DNA of 6,374 nt from the NCBI GenBank assembly GCA_948467695.1, contig CAOKFJ010000112.1:1-6374 (forward strand), in the 5' to 3' direction. Below, in pieces: positions 6,324 through 6,374 of the stretch. The translations under genes were made by a program, and so were the position numbers. This DNA is from an uncultured Allobaculum sp. (lineage in GTDB: Bacteria; Bacillota_I; Bacilli_A; Erysipelotrichales; Erysipelotrichaceae). The notes under the pieces are model-generated. The model made no database searches and had not been told where the DNA came from. It saw nothing but the letters and a program-made list of their open reading frames with translations. How positions within the stretch are numbered: position 1 is the first letter of the stretch; every line of letters begins with the position of its first letter.

Positions 6324-6374
6324 GAGGTCGTGGTGGAATGGCAGACACGCTACTTTGAGGGGGTAGTGAGCTTA
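6324..6374 (+). tRNA. tRNA-Leu (anticodon GAG), cut by the window end
   Basis: The 5' part of a tRNA is clear. The acceptor strand GAGGTCG (6324-6330) is followed by TG, a 3-bp D-stem (6333-6335 with 6346-6348) around a loop containing GG, and a 5-bp anticodon stem (6350-6354 with 6362-6366). The loop TTGAGGG places GAG at 6357-6359, reading leucine CUC/CUU. After the anticodon arm comes TGAGCTTA, the start of a long class II variable arm, as expected for Leu. The rest of the gene, including the T-arm and 3' acceptor strand, lies outside the window, so the acceptor pairing and exact first base cannot be checked. Confidence 0.9.

Noticed and set aside
6324..6374. Integration (att) site at the tRNA-Leu
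   Set aside because: tRNA genes are common integration sites, but the 3' end is outside the window and no integrase or repeat of the tRNA end is visible.

Overview
The window looks like ordinary chromosomal DNA from a low-to-mid GC Gram-positive bacterium (Bacillota; a gut lineage such as the Erysipelotrichales is my guess, not shown). The reasons are strong GGAGG-type ribosome binding sites, sigma-A-like promoters, short intrinsic terminators behind most genes, and the protein families present. I see no phage, plasmid, IS or CRISPR feature.

Layout. Bases 1-546 hold no intact gene. Bases 281-463 carry a decayed reading frame that may be the C-terminal half of a dual-specificity phosphatase, followed by the promoter of the next gene. 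Bases 547-1989 (+) encode a 480-residue protein made almost entirely of SDS22/internalin-type leucine-rich repeats, with no signal peptide or wall anchor; a strong terminator follows. Bases 2115-2609 (+) encode a GNAT acetyltransferase with its own promoter and terminator. Bases 2839-4581 (+, GTG start) encode a large multipass membrane protein resembling the DUF6020 / GT-C-like glycosyltransferase group. Its terminator lies next to an oppositely oriented one that ends the convergent gene at 4767-5900 (-), a membrane acyltransferase of the acyltransferase-3 family. Bases 5901-6323 are a divergent promoter region. The window ends inside a tRNA-Leu (anticodon GAG) starting near 6324.

How the genes relate. 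Each protein gene seems to be its own transcription unit, so there is no operon logic to exploit. The two membrane enzymes could both act on envelope glycans (sugar transfer, O-acylation), but their only link is convergent neighbourhood. The LRR protein is probably a cytosolic binding scaffold of unknown partner. I found no convincing new multi-gene system; the most interesting points are the signal-less LRR protein, the possible phosphatase remnant and the GT-C-like membrane protein.
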